Below are positions 43,543 through 52,819 of a DNA stretch of 64,000 bases, in pieces. Both the position numbers and the translations under genes were made by a program. Under the pieces are notes generated by a model. It worked only from the letters and a program-made list of their open reading frames with translations, had not been told where the DNA came from and made no database searches. Numbering within the stretch: position 1 is the stretch's first letter; every line of letters starts with the position of its first letter. Source of the stretch: JAHEEL01 sp942491345 (lineage in GTDB: Bacteria > Actinomycetota > Acidimicrobiia > Spongiisociales > UBA5794); assembly GCA_942491345.1 (NCBI GenBank), contig CALOAN010000044.1:248001-312000 (forward strand). Reading direction: 5' to 3'.

Positions 43543-44037
43543 TCAGGTTTCGCGCGCCTTGGCCACCCACAACATCTCAACGTTGACACCCGCGTCCTTC
43601 ACCAGGTTGTAGACCGGACAGCGGGCCTCGGTTTCCTCCACGACGGCAGCGAGTCTCTCCTGGCTCTCATCGGTCACGACCGTGGCTTGCACGCGAATCG
43701 TCTGGAAGTGAGGTCGTACGTCGCGAACGCCCATCCGTCCACGAATGTCGATAGTGAACTCTGCTTCGAAATCGATTCCGTCGTAGCTGAAGTCCATATC
43801 GTTGGATGTCCGGCGAAACGTCACAGACTCGCAGCCGCACAGTGCTCCGAGCACGGCCTGCAGCGGAGAAGGGCCTTCACCTGTTCCACCATGTGCAATC
43901 GGTTCATCGGTGACCGCGTGACCGTATTCGCCATAGTCGTGAACGGCCATCATCGACCCGTCGTTGCTGACCGAGACCGTCTTACGGCGAATGATGGGGT
44001 CGGGCATGTCCTCGGAGGTGGTTATGTGGGTCGTCAT
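43543..44037 (-). CDS. OsmC-family protein
   Basis: This 164-residue protein has the two redox cysteines of the OsmC/Ohr fold in ALCGCESVTF near residue 82 and EARCPVYNL near residue 145. Members reduce organic hydroperoxides or act as small redox proteins. GGAGGAGC precedes ATG 44037; the open frame is longer but the family start fits here. It shares an upstream region with the LacI gene, including a type A operator. Confidence 0.82.
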   Translation of the reverse strand: MTTHITTSEDMPDPIIRRKTVSVSNDGSMMAVHDYGEYGHAVTDEPIAHGGTGEGPSPLQAVLGALCGCESVTFRRTSNDMDFSYDGIDFEAEFTIDIRGRMGVRDVRPHFQTIRVQATVVTDESQERLAAVVEETEARCPVYNLVKDAGVNVEMLWVAKARET

Positions 44038-44057
44038 GCTCCTCCTCCGCTGCCGGC

Positions 44058-44071
44058 CTACAATCGATTGC
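44058..44071. promoter_or_regulatory. LacI-type operator overlapping -10, type A
   Basis: TACAATCGATTGCA matches the TGCAATCGATTGCA palindrome at 13 of 14 positions. It lies 21 bases from the OsmC start and 115 bases from the LacI start, as expected for an autoregulated divergent region. TACAAT could be the -10 box toward LacI. Confidence 0.65.
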
Positions 44072-44185
44072 AGAAGCCTACCTGATGGCGGTGAAACCGT
44101 CGGTGGACAGGGGTGATGACGTCTTGGAGCGGCGGTCTCCCTCCTCGTCGATCCGCTGCGGCCGAGAACACGGAAGGGGGGCAAC

Positions 44186-45226
44186 CTGATCGCACGAGCC
44201 ATCACGCTCAAGGACGTCGCACGCGAAGCCGGTGTGCATGTTTCGACGGCTTCGCGCGCCCTCAACGAAGCGACGCGGTCTGAGTTGAGTGCCGAGACCG
44301 CGGATCGCGTCATCGCGGCGGCCGAGCTTCTCGGCTATCAGCCCCACCCGTTCGCTCGAGGTCTGCGAACCAATCGCACCCAGTCGGTGGGTATGGTCGT
44401 TCCGGACCTGGTCAGCCCGTTCATTCCCCCGATCCTTGCCGGCGCCCAGCAGGCCTTGAGCGAAGTCGGGTACTCGCTGCTCATCGGCTCAGACGATGAG
44501 GGTTCGACACGTACCAAGACTGCGCTGGAGACCTTTCTTGACCGACGTGTTGACGGGCTGATCGTCGCCAACGCTCGCCTCAACTTCACCCCCCCCGACG
44601 CCGTGCTCGGTGGCGACGTGCCAACCGTCCTCGTCGGTCGCTCTGTGGAGAACGAGTCCCTCCCGGCAATCGTTGGAGACGACAAGGCTGCACTGTCCCT
44701 CGTCGTTCGCCACCTGGCGGGGCTGGGGCATACGCGGATCGCACACATCGCCGGCCCACTCGACATCTCGACCGGGCTCTTCCGGCGAGAGGGCTTCATC
44801 AGGGCCGTTGATCAAGCAGGCCTCTCCGCCTCCGAATGCACGATCGTCGAGGCAGGATCGTTCCGGGCGGAAGATGGCCATGCGGCGTGCACCCGTCTGC
44901 TGGATTCAGGGAATGCCATCACGGCAATGGTCGCCGCCAACGATCTCCTGGCCCTCGGGTGCATCGACGCAATTCAGGAACGAGGGCTGAGCGTTCCAGG
45001 AGATCTCTCGGTGACCGGCTACGACGACATCGCGCTTGTCGATCGACTCGACCCCGCTCTGACCACCATCTCGCTCCCCTACGAAGCAATGGGCGCGGCG
45101 GCAGGAAACCTCCTGCTCGAACTGATGGCTGAGCATGATCGCAGCGGCGAAGCCTCGTACGATCCAATTCGGCTGGCTCCATCGCTCGTCGTCCGCTCAT
45201 CGACGGGACCGGTCGGCCCGCAGTAG
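44186..45226 (+). CDS. LacI-family transcriptional regulator, probable CTG start
   Basis: The protein has an N-terminal helix-turn-helix (ITLKDVAREAGVHVSTASR) and a periplasmic-binding-like sugar domain from about residue 60, with VGMVVPDLVSPF and the C-terminal PGDLSVTGYDDIAL typical of LacI/GalR. The first standard start (GTG 44234) would cut the recognition domain in half. Two in-frame stops lie at 44114 and 44117, and the only plausible start between is CTG 44186, preceded by GGAAGGGGGG. With that start it has 346 residues. It is the best candidate for binding the type A palindromes. Confidence 0.82.
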   Translation: MIARAITLKDVAREAGVHVSTASRALNEATRSELSAETADRVIAAAELLGYQPHPFARGLRTNRTQSVGMVVPDLVSPFIPPILAGAQQALSEVGYSLLIGSDDEGSTRTKTALETFLDRRVDGLIVANARLNFTPPDAVLGGDVPTVLVGRSVENESLPAIVGDDKAALSLVVRHLAGLGHTRIAHIAGPLDISTGLFRREGFIRAVDQAGLSASECTIVEAGSFRAEDGHAACTRLLDSGNAITAMVAANDLLALGCIDAIQERGLSVPGDLSVTGYDDIALVDRLDPALTTISLPYEAMGAAAGNLLLELMAEHDRSGEASYDPIRLAPSLVVRSSTGPVGPQ

Positions 45227-45239
45227 GCCGGGAGTCGCA

Positions 45240-45983
45240 TCATGCAAGGCCGGACCACAACAGCCGGATTGCCGCAATGCCGAGGACGACGAGAACCACA
45301 TACTGGAACACCTCCACGGAGAGTTTCCTGCCGATGCGCATGGCGATTGGGGTCACGATGACGACGGGAACACAGGCGATGATCCCAGCAGTGATCCTCG
45401 CCTGGTCGTAGCCGCCGAGCGCCGCGAGCGAGAAGATTTGCATCAGACCGAGGAAGAAGAACGGGACCGAGACGGCGAACACGAAGCCGGTTCGAGCAAG
45501 GCGCAGGCTGTGGAAATACGTTGCGACCACCGGTGCTGAGACCCCAGTGGCGCCCACGAGCACCCCGGCGCCAAACCCCGCAGGAGCCGCGAGGCGTTGC
45601 GCCGTTCGGTCGTCGATCTTCCTCTCGGGATCGAGGAGAAACCACACGATGTACAGCAGCATGAAGACACCAAGCAGCACCGACATGATCCGATCGTCGA
45701 TGGTCAGGAGAACCCACACACCGAGCAAGGTCCCGACCACTCCTGTAGCCATCATCGGGACGAGGAACCGCCGGATATCCGACGCGGCCGACCGGTTCTC
45801 GATCATCAGCCAGCCGTTGGCAAGGGCAGCGGGGATCGCGATAACTGCGACGGCATACTCGACACCCATGAACGTCGCGAGGACCGGGATCGCCAACGGC
45901 GGGCCGCCGAGGCCGGTCACTCCTTTGGCGAAGAAGCCGAACGCCACAGCCGCCAGCACCAGGAGGATCTCGCCGGCGTCCAT
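45240..45983 (-). CDS. TauE/SafE-family membrane exporter
   Basis: This 247-residue protein has about eight predicted helices and the family start FGFFAKGVTGLGGPPLAIP (about residues 15-33), with GVLVGATGVSAPVV as the second repeat near residue 140. The family exports sulfite, sulfoacetate or related anions, and some members import. It is convergent with the LacI gene, 13 bases apart, and lies 52 bases beyond livM on the same strand. A link to the rhodanese gene at 38.7 kb is speculative. Confidence 0.82.
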   Translation of the reverse strand: MDAGEILLVLAAVAFGFFAKGVTGLGGPPLAIPVLATFMGVEYAVAVIAIPAALANGWLMIENRSAASDIRRFLVPMMATGVVGTLLGVWVLLTIDDRIMSVLLGVFMLLYIVWFLLDPERKIDDRTAQRLAAPAGFGAGVLVGATGVSAPVVATYFHSLRLARTGFVFAVSVPFFFLGLMQIFSLAALGGYDQARITAGIIACVPVVIVTPIAMRIGRKLSVEVFQYVVLVVLGIAAIRLLWSGLA

Positions 45984-46035
45984 CTAGGTCACGAGCGCGG
46001 CGAACGAGGAACGGCTGCAGCCGGAGCGCGGCACG

Positions 46036-47079
46036 TCAGTCCCAGTTGAGGAATGCAGGTAACCGGTTCATCTTGCGAAGTGTCCCCACCACTCCAAGCG
46101 GGAAGAACAGCAGTACCGCCACCAGCATGGTGCCTTGGATCACGATATTGAACTCAGTGGCGCCGAACACGACAAGCGACAGCTCGTTGATGGCGTAGAT
46201 GAGGACCGCACCCACGACCGGCCCCGCTACCGTCCCCTTCCCACCGATGATGGCCATCAACACCATCTGCGCCGAGATCGCAATGGTGAAGAACACCGTC
46301 GGCCGAATAAAGGCGATCGAATAGCCGTAGATCGCGCCTGCGACGCCCACCCAGAAGGCACTCATCGCGAATGCGGAGATCTTGTAGAGGCGGGTGGGAA
46401 CGCCGGCGACCTCGGCCTTCACCTCGTCTTCGGCGATTGCGCGCAGACCCATGCCGAACTTCGAGTGGGCCACTCGATAGGCAGTCCAGACTGCCCCCAT
46501 CGCAATGAGCAGCATCGCGTAGTAGAACGGCACACGGAGCCACTCCTGTGAGACCTCGAGAGGGGGAAGCGGAAGCCCTGCGGCACCACCCAGATACTCG
46601 AAGTTGTCGGTCATGAGCAGGAACATGAACAGCAGTGCAATCGTGGAGATGATGAAGGCCGGGCCGCGGGTGCGCAAAGTGATGAACCCTGCAAGGAAGC
46701 CGAGTGCCACGGCCGCCAAACCGCCGAGCGGAGCGGTGAGGAATGGGCTGACGCCGTGGTAGTAGAGCAAGACGCCTGCGACATATCCGCCGACTCCCAT
46801 GAACACGCTGTGGCCGAGTGAGATGTAGCCGGCGAATCCACCAAGGATGTTCCAACTCGAACTCATAGCCACCCACATGAGAATGAGGGCTCCGAGAGTC
46901 AACACATAGTTGTAGGAATCGATAACCGGCCGGAACAGCGGCAACGCCAGCAGGGCGACGACCACCGCCGCCAGAACGTACCAGCGGTAGCGCGCCGGCC
47001 CAGGTGGGCGCTGGATGTCTTCGACTTCCGGTTCAGGGGCGGAGTCTTCGGGACCTACGGCGGCGCGGTCTTCGATCAC
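46036..47079 (-). CDS. livM: Branched-chain amino acid-type ABC transporter permease
   Basis: This 347-residue LivM-type permease has about ten helices, with the conserved GYISLGHSVFMGVGGY near residue 97 and IIGGKGTVAGPVVGA near residue 280. GTG 47079 overlaps the livH stop (GTGA) and has AAGGAGG upstream, which decides the start against a longer frame to 47163. The N-terminal about 40 residues are charged and Pro/Glu-rich. HAAT-family transporters of this type also carry amides, urea and aromatic acids. Confidence 0.92.
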   Translation of the reverse strand: MIEDRAAVGPEDSAPEPEVEDIQRPPGPARYRWYVLAAVVVALLALPLFRPVIDSYNYVLTLGALILMWVAMSSSWNILGGFAGYISLGHSVFMGVGGYVAGVLLYYHGVSPFLTAPLGGLAAVALGFLAGFITLRTRGPAFIISTIALLFMFLLMTDNFEYLGGAAGLPLPPLEVSQEWLRVPFYYAMLLIAMGAVWTAYRVAHSKFGMGLRAIAEDEVKAEVAGVPTRLYKISAFAMSAFWVGVAGAIYGYSIAFIRPTVFFTIAISAQMVLMAIIGGKGTVAGPVVGAVLIYAINELSLVVFGATEFNIVIQGTMLVAVLLFFPLGVVGTLRKMNRLPAFLNWD

Positions 47080-47975
47080 ACTGGGGCCTCCTTGCCGAAC
47101 AGCCCTTGAGGCCGGATGAGCAGTATCAGGAACAGGGCCAGATAGAACGTCATCGGACCCCACGTCGGCCCGATCTGGTCAACGACAAACGAACTCGCGA
47201 CACCGAGAACCAGGGCTCCGATGACGGCGCCCTTCATGCTTCCCATGCCGCCCAGCACGACCAGCGCCAACAGAACCGCAACCCACTGCCAGTGGCGGAA
47301 CGGGAAGAAGGGGAAGAGGTAGCTCATCAGTGCACCGGAGGCACCCGCAAGCGCCGTCGAGAGGCCGAAGGAGATGGCAGACACTCTGCGGACGTTCACT
47401 CCGACGATCTGCGCGGCTGCGCGATTCTGCGTGGTGGCCCGAATGGCATACCCCGTGTGGCTGTAGCGCAGGAATGCCCAGAGCCCGACCAGCAGCACGA
47501 TGCTCATCAGCGATGCATAGAACTGGCCCTTCGGGATGAAGAGAATGTCGCCCTGGGGAAGGAACAGGCCGTCGACGATGAACGACTCGTTGGCGTATCC
47601 CGGCTGCGCCTTTCGGTATATCCCGGTGAAGACGAACCCCAGGAGACCTTCGACCATGATTGCGATCCCGAACGTGAGCAACACGGTCATCTCGCCGAAC
47701 TTCTTGCTGCCTTCGATCCTCCGGAACAAGACCTGGTACACGGCGACACCGAAGAGGAACATGATCGGCATGACGAACACCACCGACAACAGCGGATCGA
47801 TGTTGAGCTTCTCGAACGCGAAGAACGAGATGTACGCAGAAGCAATGATGAACGCTGCATGGGCGAGGTTCACGATCCGCATGACGCCGAACGCCAACGT
47901 CAAACCGGCCGCCATGAGGGCGTAGACACCACCGAGCAGGAGTCCGAGAATCGCGACCTGGATCACATTGGTCAT
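47076..47975 (-). CDS. livH: Branched-chain amino acid-type ABC transporter permease
   Basis: This 299-residue LivH-type permease has about eight helices, starts LGLLLGGVYALMAAGLTLAF near residue 10, and carries the LGGMGSMKGAVIGA loop near residue 247. GGGAG lies before the ATG. It overlaps livF upstream and livM downstream by four bases each, giving a tightly coupled permease pair. Confidence 0.92.
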   Translation of the reverse strand: MTNVIQVAILGLLLGGVYALMAAGLTLAFGVMRIVNLAHAAFIIASAYISFFAFEKLNIDPLLSVVFVMPIMFLFGVAVYQVLFRRIEGSKKFGEMTVLLTFGIAIMVEGLLGFVFTGIYRKAQPGYANESFIVDGLFLPQGDILFIPKGQFYASLMSIVLLVGLWAFLRYSHTGYAIRATTQNRAAAQIVGVNVRRVSAISFGLSTALAGASGALMSYLFPFFPFRHWQWVAVLLALVVLGGMGSMKGAVIGALVLGVASSFVVDQIGPTWGPMTFYLALFLILLIRPQGLFGKEAPV

Positions 47976-48709
47976 TTCTTCTCTCCCGAACCCGCTGCTT
48001 TGCCGAGATAGAGTTCGCGAATGCGAGGATCCTCGAGAATGCCCTCCGACGGACCCTCAAAGCGGACGATGCCCAGGTCGAGCACCACACCCCAGTCGGC
48101 GAGTTCGAGTCCGCGTTGCGCGTTCTGTTCAACGATCACCACGGTGAGGCCCATGCTCTTCAGCTGCTCGACCTGCGAGAAGATCGCCTGGGCGATCTGG
48201 GGGGCCAAACCGAGGGTTGGTTCGTCGAGCATGAGCAAGATCGGATCGATCATGAGGGCGCGTCCCATGGCCAGCATCTGCTGCTGGCCGCCCGACATCT
48301 TGCCGGCGTCCTGGCCGGCTCTCTCCCGAAGGATGGGGAACATCTCGTACACGCGGGCGAGGCGCTCCTTGATGACGCCGCGATCCTTCACGAGGTACGC
48401 GCCCATGATCAAGTTCTCACGAACACTCATCTCGGGGAACAACGCCTGATCCTGAGGGACGAAACACACGCCGGATGCCAGCACCTGGTCAGGTCTCCGG
48501 TGTGCCAGCGACTCGCCTCGGAACACGACATCACCGGATCGCGGATTGAGCAGTCCTGCAATCACTTTGAACAACGTCGACTTGCCTGCACCATTCGGGC
48601 CGATGATGCAATACGACGTGGCCTCTTCGACTTCGAGCGAGAGACCGCGGAGAATGTCGGGCCCCGCTCCGTATCCGGCACTGACGTCGGTGATCTCCAG
48701 AATCGGCAT
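47972..48709 (-). CDS. livF: Branched-chain amino acid-type ABC transporter ATPase
   Basis: This 245-residue ATPase has Walker A GPNGAGKST near residue 39, Q-loop VPQDQALFP, the signature MSGGQQQML near residue 142 and Walker B ILLMLDEP near residue 160. ATG 48709 lies one base after the livG stop; the open frame extends to 48775 inside livG. It should pair with LivG at the cytoplasmic face of LivHM. Confidence 0.92.
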   Translation of the reverse strand: MPILEITDVSAGYGAGPDILRGLSLEVEEATSYCIIGPNGAGKSTLFKVIAGLLNPRSGDVVFRGESLAHRRPDQVLASGVCFVPQDQALFPEMSVRENLIMGAYLVKDRGVIKERLARVYEMFPILRERAGQDAGKMSGGQQQMLAMGRALMIDPILLMLDEPTLGLAPQIAQAIFSQVEQLKSMGLTVVIVEQNAQRGLELADWGVVLDLGIVRFEGPSEGILEDPRIRELYLGKAAGSGEKK

Positions 48710-48710
48710 G

Positions 48711-49448
48711 TCAGGCCATCCCCAGATAGGCATCGAGCACGCGGCCGTCACTCTGCACCTCTTCCGGGGTCCCATGCGTCAGCACTTCACCGTGGGCCAT
48801 GACGATCACAGAATCACTGAGGTCCATGACGAGGTCCATGTTGTGCTCCACGATGAAGAACGTGAGACCCTCAGCGTTGAGCCGCCGGATCCGGTCGACC
48901 ATGCGATCCAACAGCGCCGGATTCACGCCGCCCGCCGGCTCGTCGAGCATGACAAGTCGGGGATTCGACATCAGCACCGCCGAGAACTCCAGGAGCTTGC
49001 GCTGTCCGTATGAAAGCAACTCGGCTTTCGAGTAGGCGTACTTCTCGATGCCGACGAATTCAAGGAGGTCGAGCGCTCGCTCGGTTTCCGAGTCCAACAT
49101 TCGCGAGCCGAACGTTCCCCGAAGGTTCTGGGCAGAGGATCCGACCACCATGTTTTCGATCACCGTCATGTCATCGAGGGCCCTGGTGACCTGAAACGTC
49201 CTCCCGATGCCGAGCCGGGTGAGCTTGTGCGGCATCTTCTTGGTGATCTCGGTGCCTTCGAACTTCACCGATCCGGAGTCGGCCCTGATCACGTTGTTGA
49301 TGAGGTTGAATGTGGTGGTCTTGCCGGCTCCGTTCGGCCCGATGAGGGAAGTGATGGTTCCCTCCTCGATGTCAAAGCTGGCATCGTCCACCGCTTGGAT
49401 GCCGCCAAATCCCTTGTTCAGGTTTCGGGCCTCGAGCATCACACCCAC
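48711..49448 (-). CDS. livG: Branched-chain amino acid-type ABC transporter ATPase
   Basis: This 245-residue ATPase has Walker A GPNGAGKTT near residue 38, the LivG-type signature LSYGQRKLLEF near residue 147 and Walker B RLVMLDEPAGGVNP near residue 165. GTG 49448 is chosen because GGGAGG sits six bases upstream; ATG 49439 is a shorter option. A strong hairpin separates it from the upstream binding-protein gene. Confidence 0.92.
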   Translation of the reverse strand: MGVMLEARNLNKGFGGIQAVDDASFDIEEGTITSLIGPNGAGKTTTFNLINNVIRADSGSVKFEGTEITKKMPHKLTRLGIGRTFQVTRALDDMTVIENMVVGSSAQNLRGTFGSRMLDSETERALDLLEFVGIEKYAYSKAELLSYGQRKLLEFSAVLMSNPRLVMLDEPAGGVNPALLDRMVDRIRRLNAEGLTFFIVEHNMDLVMDLSDSVIVMAHGEVLTHGTPEEVQSDGRVLDAYLGMA

Positions 49449-49544
49449 GATCGCCCTCCCGCCACCGTTCTGCGTCGAAATGCACTCACGAGTGCAACTC
49501 CCGCCTCTCGCTCGTTCCTCGCTACTGCGTGTTCATCTGGTCGG

Positions 49545-49579
49545 AAGGTGGGGCACCGACTTCTTCGGTGCCCCACCTT
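49545..49579 (-). terminator. Hairpin terminator/attenuator after the binding-protein gene
   Basis: A perfect 15-bp stem (49545-49559 with 49565-49579) encloses a 5-base loop, 27 bases after the livJ stop on the minus strand. Its place between livJ and livG suits partial termination that keeps the binding protein more abundant than the membrane parts. Confidence 0.8.
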
Positions 49580-49606
49580 CATTGCCTATCTGTTCGAATC
49601 GTCGGT

Positions 49607-51019
49607 TTAGAACTCAGGCTTCGGGTAGACGAGATCCACCGTGCCCGGGAATTCTCCGACCGGGTACACGAACTTGAGCTCGCCGTCCTGCCACTGCACC
49701 ATGATCATGGAGCGATCGACCGGCAGCCCTCGTTCGTCCCACACCCAGTCGCCGAGGATGGTCTTGACCGGATCGGCCGGCGTACGTGCATGCATCCATT
49801 CCGACATGGCAACGTTGTCCGTGCCGCCGACACCGAGGATGGCCTGCTCGACGCCCTGGCAGAGCGAGAACGGGATCGCCTCGTCTTCATCTGGGGCCCG
49901 CCCGAACGCTTCGGTGAAGCCCTCGATGAAGTCGGTGTTGGTGTAGACCTCGCCTCCGAGCACGCCCTCCCAATCGGCAAGCGGATGCCACGCCGAATGG
50001 ATGGTGACGCCGTTGGCCACATCGCCGAGCGTCTCTTGGAACTCGGACTGCGCTCCCTGCGACATCCAGACCAGCTTCGGGTTGTACTGCACCGTCGCGA
50101 ACGCGTTCATCAGTGAGATCGCCTCATCCGGCGAAGCGGTCGCAGCAGCAACCATCTCGGCCCCGCTGTTCTTGATCGAGTTGGCCAAGGTCAGCCAATC
50201 GGTGAACGGAACGGGCCACTGTTCCTGATATACGACGTCAATGCCGACGGTCGGGAGATACCCCTCGACGGTCACGACTTCATCCGAGTCCGGAATTGCC
50301 ACCTCACCGCCGACGAGACCGGTGACGATCGCATTGGCGAAGAAGTCATCAGCGTGCACGATCGCGGCCGTGGTGATGGCCGGATCGATGACACCCGTAC
50401 CGGTGTAGTACTCGATCATGGAGACCGGGGAGAAACCGATCAGCTCGGCCGCATTTTGCTGGAAGTAGAAGATGTTCTGGAATCCCCGCTCCCAAATGCG
50501 CAACGCAGCACCCGACGGGATCGGATACATCATGTCGGCCTGGTTCGCCACCGTTGATGCCGGGAAGGTCAGCAGGCTCGAGAAGGTACCGAGCAGCGCA
50601 TCCGCGCCCTCGACCTCGATCTGGCGCTGAACCTGCGATACCGTGACCTCCGGATCGGACCGGTTGTCTTCGACGAGCAACTCGACCTGACGTCCGAGGA
50701 TCCCGCCACGTGCGTTGATCTCATCGACGCAGAACTGGTATCCGTCGCCGTGTTTGCTGCCCGGAATCGCGAAGTCACCGGTGAGCGGCAACGACGCTGC
50801 GAACAGAATTGGATCATCCGACATGGCGGCCGTGGTTGTTGTTTCCTCGGTCGCTGCTGCGGTTGTGGTGGTTTCTTCAGTTGCGGCAGCCGTCGTGGTG
50901 GTCTCATCGCCACCGGCTGCCGCTGTTGTCGTGGTGGTGTCGTCACTATCGCTGCTGCAGGCAGCAACAATCAGGGCAAACACCGCCAGCAGAGTCAAGA
51001 GCCTCGTAAATCGAACCAT
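49607..51019 (-). CDS. livJ: Branched-chain amino acid-type substrate-binding lipoprotein
   Basis: This 470-residue extracytoplasmic protein has a lipoprotein signal ending VAAC (Cys 21), then a low-complexity linker with three Thr/Ala units (ETTTTAAATE repeated at 10-residue spacing) to about residue 68. The type 1 binding domain begins PILFAASLPLTGDFAIPG and includes RGGILGRQVELLVEDNRSDP near residue 109. GGAGGT precedes ATG 51019. The ligand is not predictable; amides and aromatic acids are also carried by this family. The gene heads the liv operon behind a promoter with two ATCGAT operators. Confidence 0.9.
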   Translation of the reverse strand: MVRFTRLLTLLAVFALIVAACSSDSDDTTTTTAAAGGDETTTTAAATEETTTTAAATEETTTTAAMSDDPILFAASLPLTGDFAIPGSKHGDGYQFCVDEINARGGILGRQVELLVEDNRSDPEVTVSQVQRQIEVEGADALLGTFSSLLTFPASTVANQADMMYPIPSGAALRIWERGFQNIFYFQQNAAELIGFSPVSMIEYYTGTGVIDPAITTAAIVHADDFFANAIVTGLVGGEVAIPDSDEVVTVEGYLPTVGIDVVYQEQWPVPFTDWLTLANSIKNSGAEMVAAATASPDEAISLMNAFATVQYNPKLVWMSQGAQSEFQETLGDVANGVTIHSAWHPLADWEGVLGGEVYTNTDFIEGFTEAFGRAPDEDEAIPFSLCQGVEQAILGVGGTDNVAMSEWMHARTPADPVKTILGDWVWDERGLPVDRSMIMVQWQDGELKFVYPVGEFPGTVDLVYPKPEF

Positions 51020-51033
51020 GCGCTACCTCCCAC

Positions 51034-51053
51034 GCAATCGATGATCGATATGC
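51034..51053. promoter_or_regulatory. ATCGAT double operator at the livJ transcript start
   Basis: Two overlapping ATCGAT cores (51037-51042 and 51044-51049) lie within a roughly palindromic 20-base segment between the predicted livJ transcript start and its ribosome site. This is a typical position for repression. Confidence 0.55.
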
Positions 51054-51061
51054 CGAATGGC

Positions 51062-51090
51062 ACACTACGGATTGCCCAGGTCGATTGCAA
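51062..51090 (-). promoter_or_regulatory. livJ promoter
   Basis: On the minus strand TTGCAA (51090-51085) and TAGTGT (51067-51062) are spaced by exactly 17 bases. The expected start near 51054 gives a leader of about 35 bases containing the GGAGGT ribosome site. Confidence 0.6.
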
Positions 51091-51091
51091 G

Positions 51092-51105
51092 TGCAATCGA
51101 TTGCA
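51092..51105. promoter_or_regulatory. LacI-type operator, type A, perfect palindrome
   Basis: TGCAATCGATTGCA is a perfect 14-base palindrome of the LacI/GalR pattern with a central CG. It abuts the livJ -35 box and faces the Old Yellow Enzyme gene on the other side. A further half-site (GATTGCAA) lies at 51083-51090. The rest of 51106-51327 holds two TACCAT boxes (51153, 51164) that may serve the plus-strand gene. Confidence 0.7.
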
Positions 51106-51327
51106 GAATGGCAGGCTCGCCCGGGAGGTTGACCCCACCCGGGGGCCCCTCCTACCATCGCGCTACCATTGCGATCGCCGAACGAAAACGACAACGACGC
51201 AGATCGAAACGCTCCGGGGAACCGGTTGATCCCCCATCGACGTTGAGCGATGCGGCTCTCGCAGACGACAAGCCGGCCCGATCACGCGACCCGCAAGCCA
51301 AGGGCCACTTCAGAAAAGGGATGGGTA

Positions 51328-52764
51328 ATGGCGGCCTCGCGTAGACGGTTTCCCCAGGTCAAGAAGATCGGTACACCCGAGGCTATGAGCGCCTACCTTG
51401 CGGAGCAGGGAATCGACCTTCCGCTCGACGAGGTCGTGGAGCCCGCACCGAATGGGCCGCTCGCGGCGCCCATCAGGATCGGCTCTCACCTCGAGGCCGA
51501 GAATCGTTTCGCGATCCTTCCGATGGAGGGTTGGGACGGAACGACGGACGGAAGGCCGACGCCGGATTTGGAGCGCCGCTGGCTGCGTTTCGGAGCCTCT
51601 GGAGCCGGCTTGGTGTGGTGTGAAGCGACCGCCGTCGCCCCCGAAGGCAGAGCCAACCCGAATCAGTTGATGATCAACGAAGAGACGGCGGAGTACCTCG
51701 GCGACCTCCGGAGCCGGATGGTCGCAACTCGGGCACGCGAGTTCGATGGAGCTCACCTCGTCGCCGGCCTCCAGCTGACCCACAGCGGACGATGGTCCCG
51801 GCCGTTCGGTGAGCCGCAGCCCCGTGTCACCTTCCGTCAGCCGCAGCTCGACGAACGCCTGCCCGTCTCCGACGCTTCGCTGTTGAGCGACAACGAACTC
51901 GACGAGTTGGTCGACGCCTACATCCGAGCGGGCATGCTCGCAGCGGACGCCGGCTTCGACTTCGTCGACATCAAACACTGCCACGGATACCTCCTCCACG
52001 AGTTGCTCAGCGCGAGAACCAGACCCGGCCGTTACGGTGGTTCGTTCGAGGGACGGACGAGAGTCCTGCGCTCGGTCGTCGAGCAGCTGAAAGCACGGCG
52101 ACCGAACCTGACCATCGCCGTGCGGCTGAGTGCGGTGGATCCCGGACCGTATCTCGAAGACGCGGACGGGATCGGATACCCACAGCCACTCGACCAGCCG
52201 CCCTACCTCTTCGGGCCCGACGAGCAGGGCAACCCTCTTGGAGAGACCCACCAGTTCCTCGACCTCTGCACCGAGCTGGGCGTCTCGATGGTGTGCGTCA
52301 CGATTGGGAGTCCGTACTACAACCCCCACGTGACACGGCCTGCCTATCACCCCGCGCTCGACGGCTATCTCCCGCCGCGCGAGCCGCTCGCAGAAGTGGC
52401 GTACCACCTCGAGACCACCGCCGCGCTGACCAAAGCCCACCCGGACCTCGTGGTGATCGGGAGCGGCTACAGCTACCTGCAGGAACTCCTGCCGAACGCC
52501 GCTCAATACCAGGTGCGGACCGGCGGCGTCGGCATGGTCGGTATCGGCAGGATGGCCCTCAGCTACCCGCAACTCCCGGCAGAGGTGCTCGCCGGGCAGC
52601 CAATCGACGCGAAGATGATCTGCCGAACCTTCAGCGACTGCACCACGGGCCCCAGAATCGGGTTGGCCTCGGGCTGCTACCCGTTGGACGAGCACTACAA
52701 GAAGAGCGAGGCGCGCGTTGCGATTGCTGCCGCCAAGAAGGAGAAGCGAACGAAATCCGGCTAG
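51328..52764 (+). CDS. Old Yellow Enzyme-family NADH:flavin oxidoreductase
   Basis: This 478-residue FMN-barrel protein has the substrate-binding HCHGYLLHELLS near residue 219, then RTRPGRYGGSFEGR near residue 232, and a C-terminal VGMVGIGRMALSYP near residue 403 that binds FMN phosphate. It lacks a clear C-terminal NAD/FAD domain of the 2,4-dienoyl-CoA reductase type. It could reduce or demethylate an unsaturated compound. ATG 51328 follows AAAAGGG; the frame runs from 51250. It is divergent from livJ across the type A operators. Confidence 0.87.
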   Translation: MAASRRRFPQVKKIGTPEAMSAYLAEQGIDLPLDEVVEPAPNGPLAAPIRIGSHLEAENRFAILPMEGWDGTTDGRPTPDLERRWLRFGASGAGLVWCEATAVAPEGRANPNQLMINEETAEYLGDLRSRMVATRAREFDGAHLVAGLQLTHSGRWSRPFGEPQPRVTFRQPQLDERLPVSDASLLSDNELDELVDAYIRAGMLAADAGFDFVDIKHCHGYLLHELLSARTRPGRYGGSFEGRTRVLRSVVEQLKARRPNLTIAVRLSAVDPGPYLEDADGIGYPQPLDQPPYLFGPDEQGNPLGETHQFLDLCTELGVSMVCVTIGSPYYNPHVTRPAYHPALDGYLPPREPLAEVAYHLETTAALTKAHPDLVVIGSGYSYLQELLPNAAQYQVRTGGVGMVGIGRMALSYPQLPAEVLAGQPIDAKMICRTFSDCTTGPRIGLASGCYPLDEHYKKSEARVAIAAAKKEKRTKSG

Positions 52765-52819
52765 TGCCGGGCCGTTGGTTTCGCGCGTCCCTCCGCCGGC
52801 GTGCTAGCTTCGCACGAGG

